A DNA stretch of 64,000 nt from Cunninghamia lanceolata (GCA_027924645.1 BSBN01000809.1:49134001-49198000), one strand, 5' to 3'. Positions 34,874-48,260 are shown, counted from the stretch's first letter. The notes: generated by a model from the sequence alone, not told the origin. Translations and numbers: made by a program.

Positions 34874-37328
34874 ATGGGGATTCCATGCAGTGTTCATCAT
34901 GTCAAGCAAGTGAGGACACATGGGTGACTAGCAGGAGCAGGCTTACCAGTATGTACAAAATTGTTTGCTAAATGCGTGATTTTTTAATGTTAAAAGCGTA
35001 ATAAATGCACACATGTCACTAGAAGCGAGCAATTTTAAGATAGAAAGTTTAGGTCGCTTATATAGGAAAAGTAATCGCTTACAGCAAAATAGGTTGCTTA
35101 TAGGTGCGGACTAGTCGCTTAAGGTAAAATGAGGTTGCTTCTGGTTAGCTAGGTCAAGTAGAGAAGTGGAATGCGCATATGGGAAATGTAGGTCACTTAT
35201 AGGCCAAAAGTGAGCGCATATGGTGTTTTAAGTCACTTTTAACTAGCAGTAGAGCGCATAGAGTAAATGAGTCACTTATAAGCAAAAAGTGTGCATTTGT
35301 AGTAAAATAGCTCACTTATAGTCAAAAGGGTAGTGCATGTAGAAAAGTGGGTCACTTTTAGTAAAGGTAGGTAGTGTTTAGCAGTAAAAAATCAATTTTT
35401 AGCACAAGAGACTGATATGGTTAGCGAAATGATGCAGGATGTACTACCACCATTGTTATCATGAGAGCCACATCCTAGGGATTTGTGATTGGTCAGAGCA
35501 TTGGATACAGAGAAGCGACTGTTTTTAGATATCATTGGTTTAGAGAACGTGTTAAGATTAGAGCCAGTATAGGCACATCAAGGATTGATGACATCAATGG
35601 TTGAGTGGTGGAGGAGCAAGTACAGTTCATTCTTGTTGCCAACGGGAGAGGCTACGATTACACTGGAGGATGTGTGCCAGATTCTGTGCATCCATATTGA
35701 TGGAGATAGAGTAGATTATGATCCTAACTTGTGTCCAGTTACATTCAAGTGATTGTTCAGGACTCTAGACATTGGGGTAGAGGGCTCAGAGATTCTGATG
35801 GCGAGGATGGAGGAGCTCTATGATAGATTATAGCGGGTAGTAGTAGCTATTATTAGAAGGCTGGTTGGAGACAGATAGGCAAGAGGATTTCCAGTCAAAT
35901 GGGGAACTGTGATGGAGGGGATGTTTTCATATGGGATGAGATACGCATGGGCTGAGTGTGTATTGGGACAGCTGTATCATTACTTACATGATTGTGCAAA
36001 TACGTTTGGAGCTAGTATGTCTACGAGAGTCACAGTGTTGCATGTATGGGCTTATGAGCACATTCCAGTGATGAGGTTAGATGGGATGAGGAGGATAGAT
36101 TTATATAGAGACCATGGCTTGGTTGTGAGAGATGGGATGAGGAGGATGCAGAGCTTGTCTATGCTAGGTAGGCTAGATATATTTTTGGTCACGGGATATA
36201 TATAGAGCACTATTTGCCCAAGAGGGTGTTGAGACAGTTCAGGATTCCACAGACAGCACCGGTAGGGGTGCCATTTTTGGGAGGACGTGATAAGAGGTTT
36301 TTGATTGGGGGCCATAAATAGTGGTGGATATAGCTTTGGCAGAGAGAGAGGGACTAGAGCCAGTTATGTGGCAGTGGAGGTAGGGTCCTGCAGATTTGGG
36401 GACTTTCCCAGATTTTGACTCACACTGGTCTATAGCTAGGCCGACTCAGTTGACAAGGCCTGGGGAGATAGGGGAGATTGAGATGGAGAGGCCAATTAGG
36501 TGGAGGTGGCAACAAGCTCCACCAATATAGGTAGTAGTACCAACGACACCAGAGATTCAGGGATAGGGACAGGGATAGGGATAGGCTCAGGTACTTGCAC
36601 AGCCACAGGCACAGGTACTTGGAGGTGATGATGTTGAGATTCAGCAGCTGAGACAGAGGATTAGAGAGTAGAGGAGATGGAGGCAGCGAGCTCAGATGAG
36701 GCTGAGGAGAGTGGAGATAGATCGAAACCAAGTGGTCATGGGATTGAGGCATGCTAGAGCATAGGCTTAGGCTTGCTGGGTGCAACTACAGGCTAGAGGA
36801 TAGGGAGGTGATGGGTAGGATGATGGCATGCTGGCAAGGGTGATAGGAGAGAGAGATGTAACTATGCAGTAGGTGCATAAAGTTACAATAGAGAGAGATA
36901 CATCTTTGTAACAGATGCAGTCTATGAGAGCTGAGAGAGACACAACTATACAACATGTACAGGCGGTGAGAGCTGAGAGGGATATGGTTGTGCAGCAGAT
37001 GCAGGTGATGAGGGCTGAGAGAGATAGGGAAGTAGCTATATTGGGGATAGATGGGGCCACTATGTATCTAGCTACGCAGTTGACACAGTCGCAAGGAGAG
37101 ATGAGGAGAGCCTAGGGTGAGACTGAGTATTACAAAGGCTTGTATCATGGAGCCATACTGGAAGAGCAGAGGCAGCCTAGCTATAGGAGCAGGTCAAGGG
37201 CTTTAGCTTCACGGAGGACAGGAGGATCACGGTCTGTAGCTTCAGTTATGGGGCCTCCTAGAGATGGTAGACCAGGTGCATGACCCAGTGGTGGTGGACA
37301 GAGTGAGGGAGCTGCTAGTAGTCACTAG
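34874..37328 (+). pseudogene. Antisense PMD gene of element A (decayed)
   Basis: Exon 1 at 34874-34948 (75 nt, same length as in B; TGA inside) is followed by donor GTATGT. The repeat-filled intron is 34949-35437. The exon 2 region 35438-37328 aligns along its whole length with B's 48959-50935, including the GMRYAWAECVLGQLYHYLHD segment near 35930 and the C-terminal RAERD coiled-coil text near 36920-37060. Stops begin at once (TGA near 35462) and recur throughout. For domain and role see the copy in element B. Confidence 0.75.
34949..35437 (+). repeat. TCGCTTWT repeat block (predicted antisense-gene intron) of element A
   Basis: TCGCTTATA-like words in the plus sense with the same spacing as in element B. 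For example 35054, 35075, 35094, 35115 and 35135 give steps of 21, 19, 21 and 20. Many copies have lost the CpG (TTGCTT, TCACTT, TGCATA). Confidence 0.75.
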
Positions 37329-39654
37329 GGCTTCCTTGTATATTGTATATGTTGTATCATGATGAGGCCTATGAGCTGATTGTACATACAGTTTTGATGG
37401 ATCATGGATAGCTCATGTTGTATATGTAGATAGTTGTATATTGACTTGTATATATATATATATATATATGATGGCTTTGATTATCTATGGGATGTTGTAA
37501 TGATAACAGATGCACTTATGTTATGATGTTATGGATTTTTTGTATTTTCACGGTTTATATGGATGTTTATGCAAATGATATAAATATGCAAATGGTAATA
37601 ATGGAAATGTGTTATGCAAATGGTATTATGATAATGAAAATGTACATAATGGTAATGGATAATAATGAGGTCATGATAATGATATGGACCTATATATGCC
37701 TAACACACTTGTTTTACAGGGTGAAGACAAGGGAAATAACAAAAGCGGACAGGAAAATGAAAGGAAGATGATTGATCTTGGTTGAGGACTATATAGGATG
37801 GTAGTGAAATGGATAAATGATATGACAGCTTTTAAAGTAATTGCTCAAAAATAAAGAAATGCAATCCTTATGTTTAATATAGCATATGGATGTTATGCAC
37901 CAGGGTATAAAAGACCAAGGTGTCGAGGTATCCAATGCACAACTAGAGTACTACAATCTTGTCTAAATGCATGAGGTCAAGATGTTGAACCAACATACAC
38001 AAGATATGAATAGCAGCTAGTGTTCTAAGATGGACTTTGACTCTACAAGCAAAGGTTTGAGCTTATCTCCACTACACATACTGACACCTTATTGGTTATA
38101 TGTATGGGAATAGTCTTAGCATAGAACAGTCTCAATGCATAAGAGATTGTTTAGCTTCTCAGATGCAAAAGATATTGATATGCCATAGGCTAATCCCAAC
38201 ACCTACAAGAGACCAATATGCATAGGAAGAGAATAAGATCATCCCACAAACACAACATACGAAAGCAATATGACCATGCCCCATTTCATACTTCATTGCA
38301 ACATACCAAGATATGATAGATCAAGGCAATCTTGATTAGCCTAGGAAAGGGAAAAAAGATAAATCAAAAGATAAAAAATAAAAGATATTGTCATCACATT
38401 CTCTTGCCAAATTTAAGTGCTCTTGGATGGATTAGTTTGGCACCTTGTTGAGAGGAAAGCTGCATTTTGTTGAAGGCTAAAGATGTTGGTAAAATGCTAT
38501 AGCAAATGTTGGCTTAAAGTATGTGAACAAATAGCTTTCGACTTATCCCTAATTTGTTAAAGTGCTTGATCTTTCTCTGATATGCATAGTCTGCTTCTTG
38601 CTTGAGCTGGCCAAAGAGAAGAAGATGGAGATGAAAGAAGATGAAGATTGGGTGGATTGTTTGTGCTTGCGTACTAGATACTTCCTTCATATTCCAGACT
38701 GCCTACATACCCTGTATCCATGGGATCAAAGCACATTTACGATAATGATGAGACATGATGAATATGTAGTTCTGGGTTTATTGATGATGTAAGTGATGAA
38801 AGATAGAAGAAAAGGAGATGAATGATTGGAGGGTGATTAGAAGAAAGATGAAAGATGGACAATGGGAAAAGGGCTATCGTCTATGCCTGAATCAGAGTGC
38901 TTCCTTCGCATCTCAAACTGCCTACATACCCTATATCCACAGGATCAAGGATTTGAATGATAGAGATGAGATGTAGTTCTTACTTATTGTGTTGGTGGTT
39001 GATGCCAGAGAATCAACTTTATTGCTTGAATTTTTGATGTTTTGATTTTTTTTGGATTTTGCTATGTTTTTTATGTTTTTGGTTGTGTTTTGAAAGTTCG
39101 TCGCACTTTGGTTTGGATGTTTGTTGTGTTTGGTTGGATGTTGGTTGTGTTTGGTTTAGATGTTGGCTGAAATGATATGAGCTAGAGCTGTGAGTATCCA
39201 CTTCCAAGTAAGGTTCAACAAGTACCCCTAGTGTGGGATGAAGATCGTTAGGAAGACATTGTGATGAATGTGGTCATGCGAATAGTGTGCTAAGGTGCCA
39301 AATGATAGCTTCAACCTCAACGAAGTCCAAACTACGAGAGCTAACATGGCAGAGGTAAGGGTGAAAAGGCTTTTATTATGGATGGATAAGAGATAATGGA
39401 TTGCAATGCTTAGATAAAGACAATAGTGGATTATGATATGGATTATGGAGGCAAGATAGGAGATAGATGTCATGGAAAGCTGTGATCAAATAAACTAAGT
39501 GAATGATGGAGGCTCGTCTCTACACATAGTGCCTATTTGCTAGGTTTTCACTATGGTACTTATCCAAGGCACCTGTTTACCAAGTTTTCACCAAAGGACG
39601 AATTATTTATCTTGTACTATTTTTTTAATTTTTTTTTATGGGATATGCTGAGAC
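37329..39654. other. Long intergenic stretch between the two convergent genes of element A
   Basis: No protein frame. It aligns with 50936-53106 of element B. It holds a TA run at 37451-37468, two related blocks around CTGCCTACATACCCTRTATCC (near 38700 and 38920), and a doubled CCTRTTTRCYAGGTTTTCAC word at 39525-39595. Confidence 0.65.
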
Positions 39655-40960
39655 TCATGGGTAGAACTTCTTGAGATGAATGTTGTTAACTGGTTCATCC
39701 AAGGGAATACCTTCAAGTGTTGAGAGAGTGTATGCTTCTGATCCATAGACTGATGTGATGACAAAAAGGACCAAGCCAATTAGGTTCAAACTTGACCTAT
39801 TTCTCATGATCTTGTTGATTCCTTTGATTTTCTTTAAGGACAAGATCTCCAACTTGAAATCTTCGTTCTCTGATCTTTTTGTTGTAGCTGTGATGTAGAC
39901 GATTTTGATAGACTTGAAGATGATTGAGTGCTATAAGACATTGTTCATCTAATAGATCGAGATCATGGAGTCTGGATACTCTATATTCTTCATCTGAAAT
40001 AGCATGTTGTAGGGATACTCACAGTGAGGGGATCTCAACCTCAACAGGTAAGATAGCTTCAGTGCCATACACAAGAGCATAAGGTGTAGCACAAGTGGGA
40101 GTTCTGATACTTGTTCTATAAGCCCATAATGTAGGATTAAGTTGTAGATGCCAATCATGACCAGCTTCATTGATTGTCTTTTTAAGGATCTTGATGATAG
40201 TTTTGTTAGAAGCCTCAGCTTGGCCATTACTTTGAGGATAGTAAGGTGTAGAGAATCTATGTTGGATATGGAACTTGTTGCAAAGATCTCTAACCTCTTG
40301 ATTCTTGAAGGGATGACCATTATCAGTGACAATGGCTTGAGGAACCTCATATTGGCAAATGATATAGTGTAAGATGAACTTGGATATTTGCTTGCCAGTA
40401 ATGTAAGTCATTGGTATTGCTTCCACCCACTTTGTAAAGTACTCAGTGGCGGTAATAATGAACTTATGACCATTTGAGGAGGTAGGATGGATTTTGCCTA
40501 TGAGATCAAATCCCCACTGCGAGAAGAGCCAAGGAGTAGTGATAGGATGAAGTTCATGTGTTGGTGCATGTATTAGATCCCCATGTTTCTGACATTGTAG
40601 ATATCTCTTTGAAAATTGGTGTGCATCTTTCTCCATAGTTGGCCAATAGTATCCAGCTTGTAGAAGTTTCTTAACAAGACCAGGGCCAACGGAATGTGAT
40701 CCATAGACACCTTCATGTATTTCACGTAAGGCAACCTTTTCTTCCTTGAAATCAAGACATCTAAGAAGGATACCATCAAGACTCCAGTGATATAAGGTGT
40801 CTCCTAGGATAGTGTAGCGAGAGGCTTGATGGATAAAGGCTTTTCGTTGGGTATTAGATAGTTGAAATGGAAAGGTTTGATTACGGATATACTCGTACAT
40901 GTCCTTGTACCAAGGCAAATTGGACCAACAATCTCACATATAAGCTCAGACTATGGTACT
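39655..40960 (-). pseudogene. Integrase of element A
   Basis: A zinc finger with one lost Cys (KRYLQCQKH instead of CLQC in B), then the core D-D-E: WGFDLIGKIHP, IVTDNGHPFKNQEVRDLCNK and NGQAEASNKTI. The GPY/F-like C-terminus (VNNIHLKKFYP) is in another frame at 39655-39852. Frameshifts and the missing zinc ligand would abolish function. Confidence 0.85.
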
Positions 40961-41780
40961 TCAAATGATGGAATCAAAAGCTATTCAACTAGAAACTCAC
41001 ACTTATGTGTATTGGACAACATGTCTAAAAGAGATCCAATCATAGCCATGGCATTTGTTGCTTTGTTTTGTATCCTTGGGATCTGTTCAAAGGTGATACT
41101 GTCAAAATATTTCTTGAAATCGTCAACCATTACCTTGTATGGAAGAAGCTTCTCATCTTTTGTTTGATACTCATCTAAGACCTGTTTGATGACTAATTGG
41201 GAATCACCAAAAACTTGTAACTATTTAATAGCCCATTGTACTACCATGCGTAATCCTGTGATTAAAGCTTCATATTCTGCTATGTTATTGGTACATGGAA
41301 ATGCAATTCTGTATGACTTCGGGATACAATCTCCTTGAGGGGTAACAAACAATATTCTTGCTCTTGATCTGTGTTGTGTGTAAGATCCATCAAAATATAG
41401 TTGCCACAATGCTGGTGAAGTTAGATTGAACAATTCTTCATCAGGGAACCCTGGACATATTGGATGAATATCTGTGGCAGGTGCTACGGCTAACTGATCA
41501 GTGATAACTTGTCCTTTTATGGCCTTGCGATCCATATATTGTATGTCAAATTCACTTAAGATCATAACCCATTTTGTTAATCTTCCCGAAAGGATTGATT
41601 TGGAGAGAAGATATTTGAGCAGATCCATGTTAGATATGAGCGTTGTTGTTTGGTTTAACATATAATGTTGCAACTTTTGGGAAGCAAACACCAATGCTAT
41701 ACATGTTTTTTCCATAGGTGAATAGTTAAGTTCATATCCCACAAGAGTTCTGCTAATATAGTAAATGGATTTTTCTTTTC
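40961..41780 (-). pseudogene. RNase H region of element A (includes second, archaeal-like RNase H)
   Basis: 41221-41742 reads the first RNase H tail (ELNYSPMEKTCIALVFASQK) and then a second RNase H-like domain (LYFDGSYTQHRSRARILF ... NNIAEYEALITGLRMVVQWA). The Gly-Ser-Gly after YFDGSYTQH has become Arg-Ser-Arg. A dual RNase H is a mark of the Tat clade of plant gypsy elements. Confidence 0.8.
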
Positions 41781-42900
41781 CTAAATCATCATGTTGAGCT
41801 AAAACCTAATGCTGTTGTTGTTGAAGATATGTAGAGTAATAATGGTCGATCTAGTATAGGAGGTACTAACACAGGAGGTGTTTCTAGATATTCTTTTATT
41901 TTTTCAAAGGCATGTTGACATTTTTCATCCCGCTTAAAAGGTTCACCCTTGCGAAGGAGATGTTGAAAAGGATGACACTTATCTGCCAGTTGTGAGATAA
42001 ACATGTGAATGGATTGTAACCTTCCTTGGAGACTACGAAACTGCTTCAGATTTGATGGTGGAGACATTTCCATGATAGCTTTTAGTTTGTTAGGGTCCAC
42101 TTCTATTCCTCATCGAGACACAATGTATCCCAACAATTTACCAGATGTTACAGCAAATACACATTTCTTTGGGTTCAGTCTGACTTGATACTTCTCTAAT
42201 CGATCAAAGATCTATGCTAGTACCTATAAATGTTCTTCTATTGTCTTGGATTTTCCTAGAATATCATCAACATAATCTTCCATGATAGTGTGGAAAAGGT
42301 CATGGAAAATAACTGTCATAGCTTGTTGATAAGTAGCTCCAGCATTCTTGAGACCAAAAGGCATTATAACCCATCAATATGTACCCCATGGACAAATGAA
42401 TGATTTTTTGTCTCGATCTTCCTCTGCTATTCTTATTTGGTTATATCCTGAGAATCTGTCCATCAAAGATAGCATTTCATGTCCAGCTGTGAGATCTACA
42501 ATGTTGTATATGCTTGGTAATGGAAAGTCATCTTTAGGGCATGCTTTATTAAGATCTCTGAAATCTGTGCAACAGTAAACTCATCCAACAGGTTTTGCTA
42601 TAGGTACCAAGTTTGAAACTCATTCTAGATAATCAATAGGCTTTATGAACTTTGCTTCTAGCAGCTTCTGAATCTCTGCCTTAACCAAAAGAGCTATTTG
42701 TGGGTGCATTTTGCACAATTTTTGATTGACGGGTTTTGCATTAGTAGATACTACTAAATGATGTACCACAAGTGATGGATCTAGACCCACCATGTCAACA
42801 TAAGTCCATGCAAAATTGATAGCTCTTTTTATGAAGAATGATGTGAAGTCTCTTCTTTCCTGCTCTAATAGTGATGCTGCTAAGAATGTGATCTTCAAAT
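41781..42900 (-). pseudogene. Reverse transcriptase of element A
   Basis: Broken in at least three places. Recognisable pieces are KAEIQKLLEAKFIKPIDYLE near 42640, EDYVDDILGKSKT-like text near 42260, and the thumb and connection at 41789-42100 (LRSLQGRLQSIHMFISQLAD). A short deletion near 41810 separates it from RNase H. Confidence 0.8.
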
Positions 42901-44610
42901 TCTACCATGTGCCTAAGTTCATGTCTTGAGATTTTTCAACTAGCACTGTTGATTTTTCATGATAATCAGTAGTGACCAGACAATCAAATTCCCCATCCTC
43001 GGGCACCTCAGAGAGCTTTTCACCCTCAGATACGTCCTTTATTTTTACTTTTGTATGGTCAAGAGGTGTCTTTCAGTTTTCACCTAGTGACCTATCTTTT
43101 TTTATTCTATTTATTTCACTTTTGCAACTAAAGGATTTGATGCTTCTGCCAAAATATGCTAGTTTAGGGAGATCCATCATGAACATACTTTATGATCACC
43201 CAATGGAATGCCTTGTCATAATCCCATGAATTCAGCAATAGCTTCCTCATTTTCAAATGTGTCCAATATAGGTGCCCCCTATTGGTCCCAATCGATGAGG
43301 TCAGGATATACAAGTGAAAGGGTAATGGACGAAGTGTTTTGGCTAGAGGAAGTGGTAGAGATCATGAAGATGGAGGTTTCTTCGAAAAGGTCAGTGATAT
43401 GGAGGGAGGAGTCATTGATGGTATCTAAATTAGAAGTCTCTCCTACCAAAGACAGTCTGGCTTCCACATCAGAAATGCAATTAATGTGTTTGAAAGCCGG
43501 TACCTCTGACTGAAAGCCAAGGCCTTGCTTATTAAACTTCTTAGACACAACAATGGGTTCAATAGGCCCTTGTTCCTGTGATCCCAATCTTCCATGACCT
43601 TTGTAACCCATGTTCTTAATAATGTAGAACCCATTGTTATATCTCTCCACTTCAAGTTGTACTTGGTCATTCTCATCATAGAATGTCATCAATGTCTTCA
43701 TCATCAAGGAATCCACCTTTGATGAATACTGTTGGTGGAGCTTTTATAATGGCTACGGATGAAGATACCTTGGATGTAGAAGGTTTTCCATGAGATTTGG
43801 GAGACAAGGGAAGAGTTCCAACACAACAAGATTCTTGCAATGTGTACTCACCTGAACCATGTTCAGTGTACTTGATGCAGAGACTTGGAGTGGCTTTGCT
43901 AGATGATGTCTTGAGTAGGGCGAATGGGTCTACATAGGATGAAGATGGATATGCTTTGATGTTGATAGTAATGTGGTTAGGGCTTTGATATTTAGCTTGA
44001 AAGGCATGACAAAACTCAAATGGATTAGGATTAGCATGGATAGTAACTTCAACACCGTTATGTAGAAATTTGAGAAATTAATGGTATGTAGAAGGAACTG
44101 CTTTGAGGGCATGGATCCATGGATAGCCAAGGATGATGTTATAAGGAAGCTCAATATCAAGGACTTGACAATGAGTGTCAGTAGTGACAGGACCAACTTA
44201 GATAGGCAAATGAATAATTCCTTCAGTATCTCTCTTGGCATCATCATATGCTTTGATAGTAATGACCTTGGAAGTGTCAACATCTTTCTCAGAATATCCC
44301 AATTATTTTATTAGTTTTAAAGAAAATATATTAAGACCAACTCCACCATCCACTAAGATTTGTTTGATACGGCATTGATTTACAAATACTTCTATGTGGA
44401 GGGCTTCGTTATGTGATGGGTTGATGGATGGTCGAAGATCTTTGTTAAAGAAAGTAAGATGGCAAGGGGCTGTAATACTGGCTACCATAGATTGGAATTG
44501 TGTAGTACAAATATCATTAGGCACTGAGGATTCTTGCAATGCTTTACCAAGGATAGCTTTGTGGGCAGGGGTTATGCAAAGCAATTCTAGGATGGAATAT
44601 GTGCGAGTGT
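42901..44610 (-). pseudogene. Protease and G-patch region of element A
   Basis: The protease is visible at 44303-44584, with VDGGVGLNIFSLKLIK in place of DGGAG. A G-patch-like segment (IIKNMGYKGHGRLGSQEQGP) lies in 43279-43716, followed by the acidic spacer to RT. Stops and shifts are frequent. Confidence 0.75.
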
Positions 44611-47060
44611 TTTGCCAAGGTGATCAAGGATATTATAGCTAGAAGATGGTCGAGGAGGATTGACAGGCACTCCTTGAATGGTAACATGACCTCTTCTAGT
44701 AGTTACAGCACAATCGAGTGCTTTGCCTTGGATAGTAATGGTAAAAATGTGAGCTTGGTCAATGCAGCCAATCGTGGATGACTCATAATTGTAATGGATA
44801 GAATTCCCAATATGAGGGTTACTTGGCTTGTCATGAGATGGAAGTAGATTCTTCAAGGCATCTAGATCATAGTTCGATGTCAGTTGATGTGTGGGTTGTG
44901 ATGTTAGAGGTGTGATTTTAATTAGACCTTGATCGGTGCAATCTTGAATGACATGCTTTAAGCACAGACAACCATTTGTTTTATGTCCCTTGTCTCTATG
45001 GTATTCGCAATATTCATTCTCTTTATACCAAGGAGCTTTGAAAATTGGTTTACGATTGGGTGGTGCATCCGGTAATGGGATATCTCTCGCTTGGACAAGT
45101 TTTTGAAAGATTACCTCCATAGGTTCTGCTAAAGGAGTAAATTGTCGTTGAAGTGTTGGATTTATTCTTGGTCGATTTCGTTGAAAAGGTTGATTGGCTG
45201 TAGATGTGGCTTGGATGTTAATAGGAGCTTTCACTGTTTGTATGTTCTTTGCATCCACAATATCGTCATTAACAACATTCTTGTTCTTGTTCCAAAAGCA
45301 AGATTTATCATTAGAATTTTGAGAATTGTCTTTGTTGTCTCTAAAAATCTTGATAGTGCCCTTAGCAATTAAAGCACGTTCAATGATGGTTCCTTTGGAA
45401 ACAAGTTTGTCAAAGGTGCTAGCACTTTACAATTGTTGTTGAAATGAAAGTTTGGGATGAAGATTTTGGACAAAGATATCAAGCTATTGTTTCTTTGGTA
45501 TTTGCCATGATAGTTTGCTAGCCATGTTACACCATCGTTGAGTAAATGAGGAGAAAGCTTCACCATTGCATTATCTATTGTTGACAAGGTCATTCATGTT
45601 CAATGTTAAAAGCGAAATGTGATCAAAATTTATTTCCTAGTTCCGCAAAAGGTTTAAATCCCAGAGGTAAATGAGAGAACCATTCAAGAGCTTATCCTGC
45701 TAAGCTTTGGGAGAATAGTCTCAAAAGATATGTATTATCTTGAGCAACATCGAGACATGAAACATAAAATGCTCTAAGATGGTCATCTGGATTTCCTTTC
45801 TCTTTGTATTTGTCAAATTGTGGAATTTTAAAGTGTGACGGAAAAGGTGTCATATGAAGTGACTTGTCGAATGGATAAGCACATATATCTCCTCAAGAAA
45901 ATGTCTTCTTGCTTTGTCCTACTGCCTTGTTAATCATTTGTTCAACATCCACTTGAGATAGGTTCTGTTGTTGCAAAGGTGGTTGATGGTTCAGAGGTGA
46001 AATGTAATATGGTGTATATTATGGTTGTTGTTGAGGGACATATGGGGGCATGACTGTTTGTTGAGGTTGCGTGCCCACAGTATATGTCAAAGGATTAGTA
46101 TGTGACACGTATGTGTTTAAGGATTGTTGTCCTTGAGACACAAGTGGTGGTTGGGTATATTGTGATGGATTAGCGCCAAAGGTTTGCATCACATGGGAAG
46201 TAGAGGATGGATTAACATTGGTCAATGGTTGTGGATTTAGAGTTGGATTTATAATGTGGTAAGTGATGGAAGGATTGGGGGATGTGGAAGAAGGATGGAC
46301 ATTTGGGTGTGTTTTGGACAACATGAGGATTGGTATATGTCATGTGTTGGGTGACGATGGGTAATCCTTGGGTTGCGTAAGATGGATTGATGGTTTATGA
46401 AGGACTATATGAGGGTGGCAAAAATGATGTAAGTTGATCAACATAAGAGACAACAGTACTAAGATTGGCTTGTGATACAATAGGCGGGTCACTCATGTCA
46501 ATGAGACTAACATTGGGGTTATATGGTATGTTGGATGGATTCATGGAAATCGTGGAGACCATATTAGCGGTGATAAGAATATGAGTGTGAGATGTGGTTC
46601 CCACATGTGATACAATAGGAGTAGCAGATTGTAATGGTTGCAAGACTTGTACGGTTTGTGGTGTTTGGATAGCTTGAGAAACTTGTCGAGTTTGTGATAT
46701 TGGGATAGCTTGTGATGTTTGGGGAATTGGCACTTGTGCAACATGGACAGCTTGTGTTACTTGAGGTTGAGATATGATCATGGTAGGAGAAGGCATATGT
46801 TTTGGAACATGAAAAGGTGGAACGCTCAGATTTTGTGAAAGGAAAGGAGGTACCTCAGTTGGGGTTATCAAGGGCTCTAGAGTGTATTCCGAGCATGGTG
46901 GGTTTGATGGGGGTAGAAATAGGCAATGAAAGAGATGGGTTGGAAGGTGGATTTTGTAGCATGAACATGGTATGGGATGGTGTGGCTATAGTGGATGGAC
47001 CCTTTGCAATAACAGCGGGAGTATTTGGATCATGTTCTTGAATAGCGGATATGTCAAAGT
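44611..47060 (-). pseudogene. Gag of element A, N-terminus cut off by element B
   Basis: 44587-45258 carries the zinc knuckle (YCEYHRDKGHKTNGC, C-x2-H-x4-H-x4-C), and here gag and protease share one frame. Capsid remnants lie at 45369-45900 with stops. 46019-46871 is the Ser/Thr/Gln/Pro-rich spacer (SQAIPISQTRQVSQAIQTPQ). At 46980-47060 it reads FDISAIQEHDPNTPAVIAKG and then stops matching exactly at the TGTGATAGG of B's LTR. An ATG inside that LTR happens to open a chimeric frame (47103 to 46855). Confidence 0.8.
47056..47060. repeat. Predicted target duplication of element B (left copy)
   Basis: AAAGT precedes the LTR and belongs to element A's gag. The partner should follow B's 5' LTR outside the window. 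Confidence 0.45.
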
Positions 47061-47825
47061 TGTGATAGGTGAAAGTCAGGTGTGGAAGATCAGACATAGT
47101 CATGAAACCCTAACCCTACCATCATCAAGGAATCTAACCTAAATGAAATCAAAGGATAATGCAATTCAAGCATAACATCACCTAGACCGTGCGATTCCTT
47201 GTTTGAGAGAGAGATGTGGACTGCTTCTTCAACAATAAGCAATTACAAAGCTGAAAGCTGCCATGATGGATGATAAAAGCTCAAATGCTCAAATGCTCAA
47301 GATGATAATGTAGGTGCTATATGATTGCTGGATAGGATTGTTGGATGTCTCATATGGAATGAGAGGGTGTTTATATAGAACTCAACCAAGATCAATCAAT
47401 GGTGGAGATTCAGAGGCTATGTGAATGGCTAGGATTGAAAGTTACTAAATTTAGGTCCAATTAGTTGTGCATGTGAAGGATTTTAAATGAAAGTTGTCTT
47501 ACAACACATGATGAATGGGAAATGGACAAGTGTTGAAATGTGATAAATGATGAGGGCTTAATTCAAATAAAATATTTGAATTAGTTGGGATATGAGTTGG
47601 AAATTAATTAAATAAATAAAATTTATTTAATTAATAGGATAAATGCATAAAATGAGATAAGACCTGATGTGGAATTAATTAAATAAATACAATTTATTTA
47701 ATTAATTGGCTAAGTGGATGAGAATGGGATTTTAATTAAATAAATAAAATTTATTTAATTAATTGGCTAATGGATTAGTGATTTAACAAGGTGTTGCTAG
47801 ACATGGACAAATTTGGGTGTCTACA
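47061..47825 (-). repeat. 3' LTR of element B
   Basis: 765 bp, plus-strand ends TGTGATAGG and GTGTCTACA (minus-strand TGTAGACACC ... CCTATCACA). The start matches the 5' LTR at 63689 almost perfectly. The sense TATA box TATATAA is at 47371-47377. Three AT-rich palindromes of the type TTAATTAAATAAATA/TATTTAATTAA lie at 47600-47763, upstream of the TATA box in element sense. Confidence 0.9.
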
Positions 47826-47840
47826 TTTTGCCCCTCTTTG
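47826..47840 (-). other. Polypurine tract of element B
   Basis: The minus strand reads CAAAGAGGGGCAAAA directly before the LTR start TGTAGACACC. Confidence 0.85.
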
Positions 47841-48079
47841 ATACAATGTTCGATAGAACGTTGTGTTAAAGAAGATACGATATGCGTTCAATAAACAAGT
47901 TATGCCCCAGTGTAACTGGCAGGTGATGCCCCCTCGAGAGGTAAGCCAGGCGAACCAGGAAGGGCTGGGTTGGCTCTCGATAGAAGAAAAGGCTGAAAAG
48001 AGGGCAGACGCGAAGGAAAGGGGGGTTGCATGGAAGAAAATAGGCTGTGGCATAGAAGAATTAGGGTTTTGAGAAGGGC

Positions 48080-48089
48080 TATAAGTAGG
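48080..48089 (+). promoter_or_regulatory. TATA box of the antisense gene
   Basis: CTATAAGTAG lies about 100 bases before the ATG at 48186. It is conserved at the same relative place in element A (34759). No other role for this plus-strand site is apparent. Confidence 0.55.
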
Positions 48090-48185
48090 TGCTTCAATGG
48101 CAAATAGGCTCATTTGTGCTCATTTGTGCTTAGAAACTTAGAGAAATCTAGAGCTGCTGAGAGTGAGAGTGACAGAGCGAGCAGG

Positions 48186-48260
48186 ATGGTTATTCCACGC
48201 AGAGATCATCGTGCGGAGCGAGTGAGGACACATGGACGACCAGAGGGAGCAGGCGCACCG
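48186..48260 (+). CDS. Predicted first coding exon of the antisense PMD gene
   Basis: The ATG at 48186 opens 25 codons (MVIPRRDHRAERVRTHGRPE...) that end at CACCG followed by GTATGT, a good plant donor. The next acceptor in phase is ATGATGCAG before GATGTACTACC at 48959, giving a 698-bp phase-0 intron. The exon is also 75 nt in element A, with the same donor hexamer. The short Arg-rich leader ending in GRPE looks like the start of other PMD proteins. Splicing is inferred, not shown. Confidence 0.5.

Larger units (their letters stand above)
33777..47060 (-). mobile_element. Tat-like Ty3/gypsy element A (older copy), interrupted by element B
   Basis: Minus-strand order: [5' LTR and gag start beyond the window] - gag - PR - RT - RNase H - integrase - long non-coding stretch - antisense PMD gene - 3' LTR (33777). 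Every gene has many stops. At 47060 its gag is cut by the LTR of element B, a related and better-kept copy, so the rest of A should lie to the right of B. It inserted into a PPR gene at 33776. Confidence 0.85.

Noticed and set aside
46855..47103. Open frame starting in the LTR of B and continuing into A's gag
   Set aside because: Created by the junction of B with A; the gag part is real but the start is accidental.
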